64,000 bases of DNA from Psychromonas sp. psych-6C06. Its GTDB lineage: Bacteria > Pseudomonadota > Gammaproteobacteria > Enterobacterales > Psychromonadaceae. The translations under genes and the position numbers were made by a program. Below, one piece after another: positions 18,057 through 27,579 of this stretch; position 1 is the stretch's first letter, and the number at the start of each line of letters is the position of its first letter. The stretch covers positions 434,001 through 498,000 of the forward strand of contig NZ_PIZM01000006.1 in assembly GCF_002835465.1 (NCBI RefSeq). The letters run 5' to 3'. The notes under the pieces are model-generated. The model did not search any database. It saw only the letters and a list, made by a program, of their open reading frames with translations, and was not told where the DNA came from.

Positions 18057-18083
18057 TATAGTGACGTTATTTAGAAGGGCTAA

Positions 18084-19883
18084 TTAAGCTTTCTTCCAAA
18101 CACCCCATTGACCCGTTGTTTCTGGGTTTTCACCTTTAGTCCACCACTGTGCTTTATATGTTACACCGTTAACAATTACAGTATCACCAGAAAGGTAGAT
18201 AGTGCTTGCATCCCATGTATCACCACCTACAACCGGTGTTGGCGTAGCTGTTGGTGCTGGCGTTGGTGTTGGCGTAGCAGTCGGTGCTGGCGTAGCAGTT
18301 GGTGCTGGCGTAGCAGTTGGTGCTGGCGTAGCAGTTGGTGCTGGCGTAGCAGTCGGTGCTGGCGTAGCAGTCGGTGCTGGCGTAGCAGTTGGTGCTGGTG
18401 TAGCAGTTGGTGCTGGTGTAGCAGTTGGTGCTGGTGCATTACCTACTAATTTCCATGGACCACCATCTGAAGGTAGGTTATCTTGACTCCACCATTTAGC
18501 TTCATAAGTTGCACCTTGGTAGCTAACTTGATCGCCACCTGTGTATACTTTTTTCGCATCCCAAGCTGGAACTAGTGGATCACAATCATCACATGGCACT
18601 GGTGTTGGAGTAACAACGATCTCATCACTTACACGTACTTCAGGCCAGTTTGCATGTGAGCCGTAGAAGTTAGTAACACACTTCTCGTAATCACCTGGAA
18701 CTAATGCAGAATATGCCGTTTGGAAACCAACTAATTCACACTCAAAAGATTGACCTTCTGGACGATCAGAATAGTACTTCCAGTTACCATCCCAGTTTGT
18801 GTAAAGTACGTCAGTTGCGCCGTTCAGGTTGATGCTGCCGTAAGGTGTTTGCTGGTAACAAGTATTTTTCTCGTCAGCTTCGATTGGAATTTGGTAATGC
18901 TCAGATAAACCTTCCCAGTAACGAATACGGTTAACAGGTTGACCTTTATTTTTGTTCACCTCACCACATTCAATACCACCATTAATTACATTAATCGTTG
19001 TACCAAATCCGTAAGTAATACCGGCTGCTGCTTCACGCTCAGAAGGCGCCCAAGTACGGTCGATAACGTGTAGCATCGCTGGTTTTGGAGCTTGTGGCGT
19101 CAAGAAGAACCAGATTGCTGATGCAAGGTTTAACCAAGAATCGGCAACTAAACCTGGGTTATTAAGTAATACAGTTGCATCACCGTCAAACATTGCTTCT
19201 GAGAACATACCGTAGTTAAAGTGGTAAGAAAGCTGTTTCGCACCACGACCAAAGTAACCTTCGCCTGCAGCACAAGGCCAACGAGCATTTTGCCAATCAT
19301 TTTGACCACAACCTGTTGTGTAACCTGCTTGACCTTCAGACCATCCCATTTCACGAACGTGAACGAGTGCTTGTTGCCACTCTTCTAAACGTAGTGGGTT
19401 ATCTGAAACATTATCTGTAGAGATATGACCGCCAGTTTCTTGTGAGAAATGAGCAAATGCAGTCACGATAGATTTTTTACAGATAAAGTCAGAATCACGA
19501 CCATCAGTATATTCACCACAGAAAGCTGGGAATTTAGCGATTGCACGTAAGAAGCGAGTGTAAGTGTATTCAGGTGCCGCCATCTGCGTTAAGAAATCCC
19601 ACTCAGACTGAGGGAATACACGCTCAACACGTTTAACGTTTTCCGGGTTAGTAGAAAGGCCTGGTTCAACTGCTTCAACGATTGAATTTTCACGAGTTTC
19701 GAGTGCTTTTGCCCATACGTCGTACATAGGGTTAAGCGTTTTAGCATCTTCTGCTGCTTGAATTTCAGCTGATGATACGATGTAGCCCGTTGGGTTTTGT
19801 GGATCTGGCTGAGGATTCATTGCATAGCTGTTTGCTGCAATGCCAAACCCAATCAGTGTAGAAAGTATTGTTTTTTTAAACAT
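18084..19883 (-). CDS. Secreted GH19 chitinase with two CBM5/12 modules
   Basis: A 599-aa exported enzyme. The signal peptide is residues 1-21 (ending NSYA). The GH19 catalytic domain spans about 85-415, with [12 protein letters not shown] (general-acid Glu149), [14 protein letters not shown] and the conserved INVINGG. CBM5/12 module 1 is about 438-481 ([20 protein letters not shown]). A (APTATP)n linker of about ten units follows, then CBM module 2 to the C-terminus ([13 protein letters not shown], ending WGVWKKA). The start at 19883 has AAGGAAA upstream. It hydrolyses chitin outside the cell and feeds the nag genes of this window. Confidence 0.94.
   Translation of the reverse strand: MFKKTILSTLIGFGIAANSYAMNPQPDPQNPTGYIVSSAEIQAAEDAKTLNPMYDVWAKALETRENSIVEAVEPGLSTNPENVKRVERVFPQSEWDFLTQMAAPEYTYTRFLRAIAKFPAFCGEYTDGRDSDFICKKSIVTAFAHFSQETGGHISTDNVSDNPLRLEEWQQALVHVREMGWSEGQAGYTTGCGQNDWQNARWPCAAGEGYFGRGAKQLSYHFNYGMFSEAMFDGDATVLLNNPGLVADSWLNLASAIWFFLTPQAPKPAMLHVIDRTWAPSEREAAAGITYGFGTTINVINGGIECGEVNKNKGQPVNRIRYWEGLSEHYQIPIEADEKNTCYQQTPYGSINLNGATDVLYTNWDGNWKYYSDRPEGQSFECELVGFQTAYSALVPGDYEKCVTNFYGSHANWPEVRVSDEIVVTPTPVPCDDCDPLVPAWDAKKVYTGGDQVSYQGATYEAKWWSQDNLPSDGGPWKLVGNAPAPTATPAPTATPAPTATPAPTATPAPTATPAPTATPAPTATPAPTATPAPTATPTPTPAPTATPTPVVGGDTWDASTIYLSGDTVIVNGVTYKAQWWTKGENPETTGQWGVWKKA
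18236..18436 (-). repeat. Coding minisatellite, 18-bp unit (APTATP linker)
   Basis: About eleven tandem 18-bp units (plus-strand GGCGTAGCAGTTGGTGCT and close variants) encode the linker of the GH19 chitinase. Unit-to-unit differences are mostly silent. Confidence 0.95.
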
Positions 19884-20146
19884 AAAAATTTCCTTATTTA
19901 TGTATGCCAATCCTAGGCATCATTCCATGTTACTCTGAATAATTGTTATTCAGAGAACTACATTTTCCTAAATAATTTTAAAAATTTGACATCTTAAAAT
20001 ATAGAGCTATTAGGATACCTAATAATGATTAATTATGGGAACGCTGTCAAGAACTCTAAAGGGTAATATGATCTAGATCTTTTCTTTTCGGATCTTTTTT
20101 ATTCGGTGTTATTATTAGCGCCTTAACATTGAATAATGAGCGCATT

Positions 20147-20539
20147 ATGTTGCACCAAAAAGCATTTTTTTTGCAGGAGATGGGAATCACCCATTGGCAA
20201 GTTCGTAAACCGGGGTTATTTACTCAGGGGAGTGGCTTTCCGATGTTAGATCTTAGCGCGTGTAAACTTCTAATTATCTGTGCCGCTGGCGAGTTCGAAC
20301 ACCCATTAACAGAAGCGGTATTGACTGCCTTTCAGATCAGTAAAGACGAGGTATGTTGTTGCACCTTGGAGCAGTTTGAAAATCAACAGGGGAGCTTACC
20401 TACTATTATTTGGTCAACATTAGGTGATATAAATCAACCGCATGGTCATACTTTGTTACGCTCACCTGCGATTGCAGAGCTCGCACTGCAACCTAACGCT
20501 AAAAAACAATTATGGGAGCAGTTTTGTGCTTTGTCATGA
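20147..20539 (+). CDS. holD: DNA polymerase III psi subunit
   Basis: A 130-aa protein that aligns with HolD: the start MLHQKAFFLQEMGITHWQVRKPG matches the E. coli spacing from Met to the GIT motif exactly, which is why the ATG at 20147 is preferred to the TTG at 20129. Later landmarks are the helix before SPAIAELALQPNAKKQLWEQ. Psi joins chi to the clamp loader and helps the SSB hand-off. It is followed 19 bp later by rimI, the usual gammaproteobacterial order. Confidence 0.85.
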   Translation: MLHQKAFFLQEMGITHWQVRKPGLFTQGSGFPMLDLSACKLLIICAAGEFEHPLTEAVLTAFQISKDEVCCCTLEQFENQQGSLPTIIWSTLGDINQPHGHTLLRSPAIAELALQPNAKKQLWEQFCALS

Positions 20540-20558
20540 ACAGTTAAAGGTCCTGCCA

Positions 20559-20981
20559 ATGGGGCTTAGCGATATTAAATCTATCACCGCAATAGAATCC
20601 CTTGCACATAGCCACCCTTGGTCTGAGAAGTTGTTTTTAAGTAACTTTGGTCAGCGTTATTTTAACCATGTGTTGTTTTATGATGAGAAGGTGATCGGGT
20701 ATTTTGTCGCTAGCTCAGTTGCTGGTGAGGTTACGCTTATGAATATCGCCATTTCACCTGACGTTCAAGGTCAAGGTGCAGGGCAATATCTTTTACAATT
20801 TTTAGTAGATCACGCACGCAAAAATGAGCAACAAGAGATATGGTTAGAGGTGAGATGTTCAAATCACAGTGCGATTGCACTTTATCAAAAAGCAGGCTTT
20901 GTCGAAGTTGATGTTCGAAAAGCTTATTACCCTTCAGAAAATGGGCGTGAAGACGCATTAATTATGTGTTGCTATTTGTAG
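20559..20981 (+). CDS. rimI: Ribosomal protein S18 alanine N-acetyltransferase
   Basis: A 140-aa GNAT acetyltransferase. The acetyl-CoA motif is QGQGAGQYLLQFLVDHA, followed by WLEVRCSNHSAIALYQKAGF and the RimI-typical RKAYYPSENGREDALIM. The HPWSEK motif near the N-terminus is also diagnostic. The ATG at 20559 was chosen for AAAGG 8 bp upstream; it makes the N-terminus about six residues shorter than E. coli RimI. It modifies the S18 N-terminus in the cytoplasm. Confidence 0.9.
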   Translation: MGLSDIKSITAIESLAHSHPWSEKLFLSNFGQRYFNHVLFYDEKVIGYFVASSVAGEVTLMNIAISPDVQGQGAGQYLLQFLVDHARKNEQQEIWLEVRCSNHSAIALYQKAGFVEVDVRKAYYPSENGREDALIMCCYL

Positions 20982-21024
20982 CTATCACCGTTCAACTTGC
21001 TCTGTTATTTTCCAGGAAAAAAAT

Positions 21025-21768
21025 ATGATCTCCAAAAACCAGTTAAAACTAATTAAAGCGCTTGAGTCTAAAAAGCAGCGAAAAAAACATGGCCTATTTT
21101 TGGTGCAGGGTGAAAAGAATGTGGCGGAGCTATTTCATTCTGACTTTATTATTAAACATATTTTTGCAACCCCAAGCTACATCAATGCGCAAGGGGCATT
21201 ATTAAGGGAGCATCATTTAATCGCTAAAACCATCGAAGCGAGCGAAGAAGAGCTTAATAAAGCGGGCACGTTAGTAACTAATAACAGTGTATTAGCTGTA
21301 GTGGAATGTAAAGACGCGAAGCTACCGACGATTAAGACTGACGAGTTAATTTTAGTATTAGACCAGGTCGGTGATCCCGGTAACCTAGGGACGATATTGC
21401 GTGTTGCAGATTGGTATGGCATTAAACATGTCGTGTGTAGTCCTGATTGTGCCGATTTCTATAATCCGAAGGTTATCGCTGCTACCATGGGGTCCTTCGC
21501 ACGGGTTAAGGTTTCGCACACACCACTGCCTGATTATTTAAAAGCTCAGAGTAGTCCAATTTACGGGGCATTTTTAGCGGGAGAAAATATTCATCAGGCG
21601 CAACTAGCTGACTCTGCTTTTATTGTAATGGGCAGTGAATCTCATGGCATCTCTTCTGAAGTAGAGGCATTTATCTCTAATAAAATTACCATTCCCAATT
21701 TTGGGCACGCAGAATCTTTAAACGTGGCAATGGCAACGGGCATTATTTTAGATAACTTTAAACGTTAA
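21025..21768 (+). CDS. SpoU/TrmH-family RNA 2'-O-methyltransferase
   Basis: The 247-aa product has an N-terminal substrate-binding domain (KKHGLFLVQGEKNVAEL) and a C-terminal SPOUT domain with all three motifs: LDQVGDPGNLGTILRVADW, FIVMGSESHGIS and IPNFGHAESLNVAMATGI. This is the 23S rRNA-type TrmH group, but the target nucleotide cannot be assigned; it is not RlmB, which has a different N-terminus. AGGA lies upstream of the ATG. Its stop overlaps the convergent lipoprotein stop. Confidence 0.87.
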   Translation: MISKNQLKLIKALESKKQRKKHGLFLVQGEKNVAELFHSDFIIKHIFATPSYINAQGALLREHHLIAKTIEASEEELNKAGTLVTNNSVLAVVECKDAKLPTIKTDELILVLDQVGDPGNLGTILRVADWYGIKHVVCSPDCADFYNPKVIAATMGSFARVKVSHTPLPDYLKAQSSPIYGAFLAGENIHQAQLADSAFIVMGSESHGISSEVEAFISNKITIPNFGHAESLNVAMATGIILDNFKR

Positions 21769-22886
21769 TTAACTAGCTTCTCTACTTCATTTTCACTTAA
21801 CCAAAGAAGATAACCATTTAAAAAGTTACTGTTTTCTTTGGTTACTTTACCTTCAGTATAATGCCGAGTAACCTTCAAGTTCCCTTCTTCATCAAATTCT
21901 TTGAGTAAGCCGGTGGCTTTAGAGTCTTTCATCGTGAGCTCATATTTCAAATAACCGTTTTCGTGGAAGAAACGTTTTGGACCATTCTGTTTATCATTCT
22001 GATAGATGATCTGTTTTCTAAGTTGTCCATTTTGATAATACTCTTTGTAATCACCTTCTCTTAGACCATCAAGATAGTAGGCTTGCCATTGTAATGCGCC
22101 ATTTGGAAAATATCCGCTACTACTGCCACTTTGCAAATTATTGACGTATTGTTGTTCAACTTTAATTTTACCATTGTCATAAAATTTTAAGGTTTTACCA
22201 TGGCGTAGGTCAGCTTTGTAGTTAGTGGTACTGATTAACCTTCCCTGTGGGTTATATTCGCGAGAGATACCCTGTTTTTTACCATTTAGGTAGGTATGTT
22301 CAAACTGCAGGTTACCACTGTTAAAATATTGGAACTTAAAATGAGAGATCAGCTTTCCTTGTTGATATAACCACTTATCGGTTCGTAATCCACTGCGGTC
22401 AAATGCTTCTTCGATACCTTCATTTATCCCTTGTTTATATTGAGAGCGTTTAGCGATTAACCCGGGCGCATAATAGGAGATAGACTCACCATCTTTTTTA
22501 CCCTGTTTGTATTGTTCCGAACGCCAAATGTCGCCATTTTTTGAGTAATAGGTAACTTGCCCATGTTTTACGCCTCTAACAAAGTGAGATTTAATGGATA
22601 ACTCACCACTTTTATAGTAGGTAAAACGTTCAGTGCCGACTTTGATATTGTCTTTAAAAGTAGTGACATAGGCTAGCCTTCCATCAGCATGATAGGTTTT
22701 TTCTTGCGCAATATGCGGCTTTGGCGGAGAAACTTTTTTTATTTTCTCAATTTTCTTAGGGGGGCTAATCTCAGGCTCATTCTTAGCAATAGGTGTTTCT
22801 ACAACTGGATCAGGGGTTTTAATTTTAGTACTGCAACCTGCAAGCATAATAAGGGCCAGTATAAGGCTATATTTAAATCTAGGCAC
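21765..22886 (-). CDS. MORN-repeat lipoprotein
   Basis: A 373-aa lipoprotein with lipobox MLAGC. After a Pro/Lys-rich spacer, it consists of about a dozen MORN_2-type repeats with the pattern Y-x-N/S-G-x-L-x..Y-x-x-G-x-K-x-G (for example YYSKNGDIWRSEQYKQGKKDG, YFPNGALQWQAYYLDGLREG). Proteins of this type are often labelled YwqK-family antitoxins, but no toxin partner is present and the name is probably not informative here. It is likely anchored to the outer membrane; function unknown. The stop codon overlaps that of the convergent SpoU gene by 3-4 bp. Confidence 0.85.
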   Translation of the reverse strand: MPRFKYSLILALIMLAGCSTKIKTPDPVVETPIAKNEPEISPPKKIEKIKKVSPPKPHIAQEKTYHADGRLAYVTTFKDNIKVGTERFTYYKSGELSIKSHFVRGVKHGQVTYYSKNGDIWRSEQYKQGKKDGESISYYAPGLIAKRSQYKQGINEGIEEAFDRSGLRTDKWLYQQGKLISHFKFQYFNSGNLQFEHTYLNGKKQGISREYNPQGRLISTTNYKADLRHGKTLKFYDNGKIKVEQQYVNNLQSGSSSGYFPNGALQWQAYYLDGLREGDYKEYYQNGQLRKQIIYQNDKQNGPKRFFHENGYLKYELTMKDSKATGLLKEFDEEGNLKVTRHYTEGKVTKENSNFLNGYLLWLSENEVEKLVN

Positions 22887-23007
22887 TTCTTTAATATCCT
22901 TAAATACAATAACTTACGCTGTTTTATTGCCTGTGTGATGAGGCTTGATTGGGCAATTATAATACAGTGCTTAATCTATTTAGCAAACGCTATGATTGCT
23001 ACTTAGT

Positions 23008-23508
23008 TCAAACTATCGGATCAAAGTGAAGTATCGAGCGACATTTTTTACAGAGATATTGTGTACCTTTAAGTACCTTGTTATGACGACGAATTGTCAG
23101 TTTATGCGTACTACATAAACAACGATAGGGGAACTGTTTACCGACTACGTCATCGATATTAAGTTGGTGGGTGGTGAGTGCTGGTAACCTGAAAGCCTGT
23201 GTCATTACATGCTGCCACTCTTTACCATGTGGGCGCACCTTTCCATAATGTTGAAAAGTAATAAGGTGTGCAACTTCATGACCAATTACTTGTGCAAAGA
23301 ACTCTTTTTTATTGTTAGCGAAGAGGATCGGATTAATTTTAATCAGGTTACGTTGTAGGTGTGCGGTGCCGGCAGCTTTACCTCGTTGATTAAAAAGGTA
23401 AGTCGGACGAATAAATGGGCGATTAAAAAAGCACTCAGCTTCGATGAAAAAATGTTCACCTTGAAGCATAAGTGCTTTTTTATCTTCTTCTGTTAGCATA
23501 TAAGCCAC
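23008..23508 (-). CDS. sprT: SprT-family zinc metalloprotease-like protein
   Basis: A 166-aa protein with the zinc motif VIGHEVAHLITFQHYG and the downstream PHGKEWQHVM. The C-terminal half has a zinc-ribbon layout (CLCSTH with YLCKKCRSIL). Both features define the SprT family; the bacterial role is not established. The start may be GTG at 23508 or ATG at 23499; neither has a strong ribosome-binding site. It is downstream of metK, separated by a hairpin repeat. Confidence 0.9.
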   Translation of the reverse strand: MAYMLTEEDKKALMLQGEHFFIEAECFFNRPFIRPTYLFNQRGKAAGTAHLQRNLIKINPILFANNKKEFFAQVIGHEVAHLITFQHYGKVRPHGKEWQHVMTQAFRLPALTTHQLNIDDVVGKQFPYRCLCSTHKLTIRRHNKVLKGTQYLCKKCRSILHFDPIV

Positions 23509-23513
23509 TAGGG

Positions 23514-23606
23514 TCTAGTCATTTAGTCTGCTTTCAAGAGCAAAGCACGTCACTTAGTTTATCTAAATGCATGCTTTCGACGTAGAAGAGCGACTGAATG
23601 ACGATA
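23514..23606. repeat. Imperfect palindromic repeat family 3, copy 1
   Basis: About 90 bp fold as an outer stem (GTCATTTAGTC with GACTGAATGAC) and an inner stem (AAAGCA..TTAG with CTAA..GCTTT). The sequence aligns along its whole length with 31684-31775. It sits between metK and sprT and could be an intercistronic hairpin. Confidence 0.65.
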
Positions 23607-23619
23607 ACCTGCAGTATGG

Positions 23620-24768
23620 TTAGAATGCATCTGCTTTAAGCGCTTCAACTTTATCTAATGCTTCCCAAGGGAACTGTTCACGACCAAAGTGACCATATGC
23701 AGCTGTTTCTTGGTAGATAGGTTGGATAAGATCTAACATTTCGATTAATCCGTATGGGCGTAAATCGAAGTGTTTGCTCACTAAACTAACGATAAGATCT
23801 TTTGCAACTTTTTCAGTGCCAAATGTTTCAACACTAATAGATGTTGGCTCAGCAACACCAATGGCATATGAAACTTGAATTTCACAACGATCTGCAAGAC
23901 CAGCTGCAACAATATTTTTTGCAACATAGCGTGCTGCGTATGCTGCACTACGGTCAACTTTTGATGGATCTTTACCTGAGAATGCACCACCACCGTGACG
24001 TGCAGTACCACCGTAAGTATCAACGATGATTTTACGACCCGTAAGACCACAATCTCCTACCGGACCACCGATAACAAAACGCCCTGTTGGGTTGATGTGA
24101 AACTTAGTGCGCTCCGATAATAGGTTTGCTGGTAATACAGGTTTGATGATCTCTTCCATTACTGCTTCAACAAGATCATTTTGTTTGATCTCTTCAGAGT
24201 GCTGTGTAGAAAGTACTACCGCATCAATACCCACAATAACGCCATTCTCATAGGCAAACGTTACTTGGCTCTTTGCATCTGGACGTAACCAGTCAAGTTG
24301 TCCATTTTTACGAACTTCTGCTTGTTTTTTTACTAAACGATGTGCGTAAGTGACTGGTGCAGGCATGTAAACGTCAGTTTCGTTTGTTGCGTAACCAAAC
24401 ATTAAACCTTGGTCGCCAGCACCCTGTTCACGAGGGTCGCTACGGTCAACACCTTGATTGATATCTGGTGACTGCTTACCAACTACATTCAATACGGCAC
24501 AAGAGTCTGCATCAAAGCCCATTTCTGAACTTGTGTAACCAATTTCACGTACTGTATTACGAGTGATCTCTTCGATATCGACCCAAGCGTCAGTGGTGAT
24601 TTCACCACCAACCATTACCATGCCTGTTTTTACATAGGTTTCACAAGCAACACGTGCTTTTTTATCTTGCTTTAAAATGGCATCAAGTACCGCATCAGAG
24701 ATTTGATCGGCGATTTTATCTGGATGACCTTCAGAAACTGATTCTGAAGTAAATAAGTCACGTGACAT
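23620..24768 (-). CDS. metK: S-adenosylmethionine synthetase
   Basis: A 382-aa enzyme that makes AdoMet from methionine and ATP. Signatures are [20 protein letters not shown] at the N-terminus, the [12 protein letters not shown] motif, and the [19 protein letters not shown] phosphate-binding loop. The length is as in E. coli (384 aa). The GGAG site lies 7 bp before the ATG. Three in-phase met-box-like octamers lie 36-59 bp upstream, so MetJ repression is likely. Confidence 0.97.
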   Translation of the reverse strand: MSRDLFTSESVSEGHPDKIADQISDAVLDAILKQDKKARVACETYVKTGMVMVGGEITTDAWVDIEEITRNTVREIGYTSSEMGFDADSCAVLNVVGKQSPDINQGVDRSDPREQGAGDQGLMFGYATNETDVYMPAPVTYAHRLVKKQAEVRKNGQLDWLRPDAKSQVTFAYENGVIVGIDAVVLSTQHSEEIKQNDLVEAVMEEIIKPVLPANLLSERTKFHINPTGRFVIGGPVGDCGLTGRKIIVDTYGGTARHGGGAFSGKDPSKVDRSAAYAARYVAKNIVAAGLADRCEIQVSYAIGVAEPTSISVETFGTEKVAKDLIVSLVSKHFDLRPYGLIEMLDLIQPIYQETAAYGHFGREQFPWEALDKVEALKADAF

Positions 24769-24803
24769 ATGAGCTCCTACTAATTTATTAAAATAATTTC
24801 TTT

Positions 24804-24827
24804 GGATGTTTTTACATCTAGACGTCT
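24804..24827 (-). promoter_or_regulatory. MetJ operator (three tandem met boxes)
   Basis: Contiguous octamers GGATGTTT, TTACATCT and AGACGTCT lie in phase; the last is identical to the met-box consensus AGACGTCT and the other two match at five of eight positions. The position upstream of metK fits MetJ-AdoMet repression. Confidence 0.8.
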
Positions 24828-25007
24828 ATCTTACCTATTTTTGTGATGAAAGCTACTTTAATTATTAACGTTAATATTTATCATTTACAATTCAGGTCAA
24901 TATTGAGAATCATAATAGTTCATAAAAGCCTCTTTGCATCTGTAACTATCATGGGGGTATACTCCCTGCTCGCCTTCTATATTGTTACCGTCTGTACGAG
25001 TTGTATT

Positions 25008-26336
25008 ATGTTTTTTTTAAATCGCATTAAAGCGTTTTTTACAGTGTTTATTTCGTTTATTAATAACCTACCGCGTAAACATTTTTTTGCCCTTATTATT
25101 TTGTTTGTGTGTCTGCTGGTTATTTCTTTCTTACCAAGTCAGTCTGAACCCGCTAAAAATATTAAGCGCCCACTAACCCTGCCTGTGCATGTCCCTGTTG
25201 ATGATGGCTATGCTAAAGCAGTGCCTGCCACTGCTTTACCTGAAAAGTATGGTGATACTGATTTTGATTTTAGCGGTAAACGGGAAATCGTCTGGACGAT
25301 TAAAGAGGGAGACTCGTTAAGTACGCTGTTTCAAAAAGAAGGGCTTTCTGCTGCCGTACTCCATGCTTTACAAGAAGCGGATAAAGATCATTTACGCTTA
25401 GGAAATTTATTACCAGGGCAAGAGATTAAATTATTACTGGATGCCGAGAATCAATTACTAGCGTTAAAAATAAAAATTGATTTTGCTAGTACCTTGTCAT
25501 TTGTACTAAAAGAGGGGAGCTACGTCTCATTTTTAGATACTCAGGAGGGAGAGTGGCGTAACAGTTATTATGAAGGTAATGTTACTGGTAGTTTCTATAT
25601 TAATGCTAAACAAGCAGGCCTTTCTGCAGGGCAAATTCAGCAGATATCAAGCGCGCTACAGGAAAAGTTCGATTTTAATCGTCAATTACGCATCGGTGAT
25701 ACTTTTCATGTATTAGTCTCTAAGCAATACATTGATGGTCAGTATACTTACGACAGTGAAGTCTTGGCGGTATTAATTAAAACTAATCGACAAACCTATA
25801 GTGCTTTCTTAAATGAAGATGGACGTTACTATGATGAAGATGGAAAAGGGCTAGGCAAAGCTTATCGCCGTTCACCACTTGATGGTCGTAATCGCATCAG
25901 TTCATCATTTAATCCAAGACGCTTACACCCCGTCACGAAAAGAATCTCACCACATAATGGCACCGACTTTGCTGTAGGCATCGGTACGAAGGTTTACTCT
26001 ATTGGTGATGGTGTAGTGCAACGAGCTGGCTATCATCCGGCCGCCGGTAATTACATTGTTATTAAGCATGGGCGTAAATATACCACCCGTTATTTGCATC
26101 TTAGTAAAATATACGTCAGTAAAGGGCAACGCGTTAAAATGGGACGTTTGATTGCCAAATCAGGTAACACTGGGCGCTCAACGGGACCACATTTACATTA
26201 CGAATTTCATATCTATGGTAAACCGGTAAATGCAATGAAGGTTAATCTACCACTTTCTCAAGAGATTCCGAAAAAGAATAAAAAGGCATTTAACGCAAGG
26301 CGCGATGGGTATTTGAAAGAGATGAATGAAAGTTAG
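25008..26336 (+). CDS. mepM: M23-family murein DD-endopeptidase (MepM-like)
   Basis: A 442-aa product from ATG 25008, close to E. coli MepM (440 aa); the frame is open upstream to 24843, but the extra sequence has no ribosome-binding site. It has one N-terminal membrane anchor (FFALIILFVCLLVISFL), an OapA/LysM-like region (WTIKEGDSLSTLFQKEGL), and a C-terminal LytM domain with HNGTDFAVGIGTKV and GRSTGPHLHYEFH carrying the zinc ligands. It would cut peptidoglycan cross-links in the periplasm during growth. It is divergent from metK. Confidence 0.88.
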   Translation: MFFLNRIKAFFTVFISFINNLPRKHFFALIILFVCLLVISFLPSQSEPAKNIKRPLTLPVHVPVDDGYAKAVPATALPEKYGDTDFDFSGKREIVWTIKEGDSLSTLFQKEGLSAAVLHALQEADKDHLRLGNLLPGQEIKLLLDAENQLLALKIKIDFASTLSFVLKEGSYVSFLDTQEGEWRNSYYEGNVTGSFYINAKQAGLSAGQIQQISSALQEKFDFNRQLRIGDTFHVLVSKQYIDGQYTYDSEVLAVLIKTNRQTYSAFLNEDGRYYDEDGKGLGKAYRRSPLDGRNRISSSFNPRRLHPVTKRISPHNGTDFAVGIGTKVYSIGDGVVQRAGYHPAAGNYIVIKHGRKYTTRYLHLSKIYVSKGQRVKMGRLIAKSGNTGRSTGPHLHYEFHIYGKPVNAMKVNLPLSQEIPKKNKKAFNARRDGYLKEMNES

Positions 26337-26342
26337 TCACTC

Positions 26343-26499
26343 ATACCAAACGAAGTAAATAGTTACTCTCTTTTATTGGTTAAAAATTATCTCTTTGTTA
26401 AATTTATATATTTAAAACAAGTTGTTACGAAAACATTTTCTTTGAGATAAGTTCTTTTTTCTGTGCCAAATTGAGGTTGCATGCTTAATTCGATTGGTT
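26343..26499. repeat. Diverged relative of MITE-like family 1
   Basis: The segment begins ATACCAAACGAAGTAAATAG and ends CTTAATTCGATTGGTT. Its right half matches 17281-17441 (GATAAGTTCTTTTTTCTG against GGTAAGTCAGTTTTCCTG). It immediately follows the mepM stop. Confidence 0.55.
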
Positions 26500-26575
26500 C
26501 AACAGGCTAACTTATTTAGTAATCTAGTTAAATATGGCTATATTTTAGTAAACATAAAATTTAAGGGTGTTATTG

Positions 26576-26920
26576 ATGTTACTTGATAGTGAAGCTTACC
26601 ATGCCTGTATCGGTTATTTTGCTGACAATTTAGATCTTTTTGAAGGTGTTAATGGCTCTGAGGAAGGGGTGTTAATTGCTGATATTGTTTCTGATCAGAT
26701 AGCGGATATGTTACTCACTTTTTTTCAGCAACAGCCACAACTTGAGCCTGCGGTGCGGTTAACTGTAATGGCTGAAGGTGACAAATTGTTGGAAGATATT
26801 GAGCAAATATTGGGAATGTTTTGGAATAAGTCAGCCACGCCTTCGCAACGTGAGTTTATTGAGGAGTACTTTTTACTGCTGAAAAATAGCCTAGATTCTC
26901 AAGTTGCAGAGCATGCTTAA
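26576..26920 (+). CDS. Small acidic helical protein, likely DUF3802 family
   Basis: 114 aa from the ATG at 26576, with AAGGG 8 bp upstream (an in-frame GTG at 26567 overlaps that site). The protein is acidic and helical: NLDLFEG, DIVSDQIADMLLTFFQQQP and EFIEEYFLLLKNSLDSQVA resemble the DUF3802 proteins of vibrios as I remember them. No function is known for that family. It converges on rsd across a hairpin terminator. Confidence 0.65.
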   Translation: MLLDSEAYHACIGYFADNLDLFEGVNGSEEGVLIADIVSDQIADMLLTFFQQQPQLEPAVRLTVMAEGDKLLEDIEQILGMFWNKSATPSQREFIEEYFLLLKNSLDSQVAEHA

Positions 26921-26927
26921 GAAAAAG

Positions 26928-26958
26928 GCTTACTCTCAGCTTCTTGCTAAGAGTAAGC
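26928..26958. terminator. Convergent terminator, DUF3802-like gene / rsd
   Basis: GCTTACTCT and AGAGTAAGC form a 9-bp stem with an inner AGC/GCT extension. It lies between two convergent genes. Confidence 0.75.
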
Positions 26959-26965
26959 GAATTAT

Positions 26966-27439
26966 TTAAGCGAGAGTATGATGAAGGTGAACTACTTCTA
27001 GTAGTTGGTCTTCTCGTTCAAAACGTCCTTCCATAATCTGTCCTAGTTCCGACAGATCTTTATCGAAATCAAGCAGTGCTTTATCACTCGCATTTTCTGC
27101 ATATTTATCATTAAAGTTAAGTGCTGTATCTGTTGTGGTAGTGATACGAGAGTAAAGCTCTTGTGCAATTTTCAAGTTCTCTACACCATCTAGTTTGCAC
27201 TGAGCAATAATCTGTTCATAAACCTCAAAATGGCCTGTTGAAGCATAATCAAGCAATAACTGACAGAATTTAGTGATCTTTTTCTGTTCTGGCAAGCTGC
27301 GCTCTGATGTTTGGTAAGGTGGCAGTCCTGCTAATTGACAATACAAAACCACGCACTCTTGTCGTGCTTCAAGCCAGTTATCGATAATGGATAGCGTGCC
27401 TCCCCATTCCTCTTTTGCTTGTTCTAATTTGGTTAGCAT
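26966..27439 (-). CDS. rsd: Regulator of sigma D (anti-sigma 70)
   Basis: A 157-aa helical protein with the Rsd/AlgQ signature: WLEARQECVVLYCQLAG near the N-terminus, FCQLLLDYASTGHFEVYEQI in the middle, and LNFNDKYAE near the C-terminus. It binds the main sigma factor and shifts RNA polymerase use in stationary phase. It is transcribed divergently from nudC-hemE, the same arrangement as in E. coli. Confidence 0.92.
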   Translation of the reverse strand: MLTKLEQAKEEWGGTLSIIDNWLEARQECVVLYCQLAGLPPYQTSERSLPEQKKITKFCQLLLDYASTGHFEVYEQIIAQCKLDGVENLKIAQELYSRITTTTDTALNFNDKYAENASDKALLDFDKDLSELGQIMEGRFEREDQLLEVVHLHHTLA

Positions 27440-27579
27440 TGGACTTCCTTATTATTGCTTTTGTGGAAAATTGAATTCGAAAACTAAAGAATATTGCTGT
27501 TATCGTCAACTTGAATTTGAGTTTAGCGCTTATCTTCATGTATAACTGTGAAGTGATTAAGGATTTATAAAGGTAAAAA

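Noticed and set aside
18202-18486. Plus-strand ORFs of alternating Gly/Val/Ala or Cys/Trp/Arg/Ser
   Set aside because: They are antisense readings of the chitinase linker minisatellite and have no start signals.
21765-22886. YwqK-type antitoxin of a toxin-antitoxin system
   Set aside because: The MORN-repeat lipoprotein has no small toxin gene beside it; the antitoxin label of such families is not well founded.
24900-24935. Possible Fur or Zur box upstream of the mepM-like gene (ATTGAGAATCATAATAG)
   Set aside because: The dyad is weak, and no znu or iron-uptake gene is present next to it, so it was not called.
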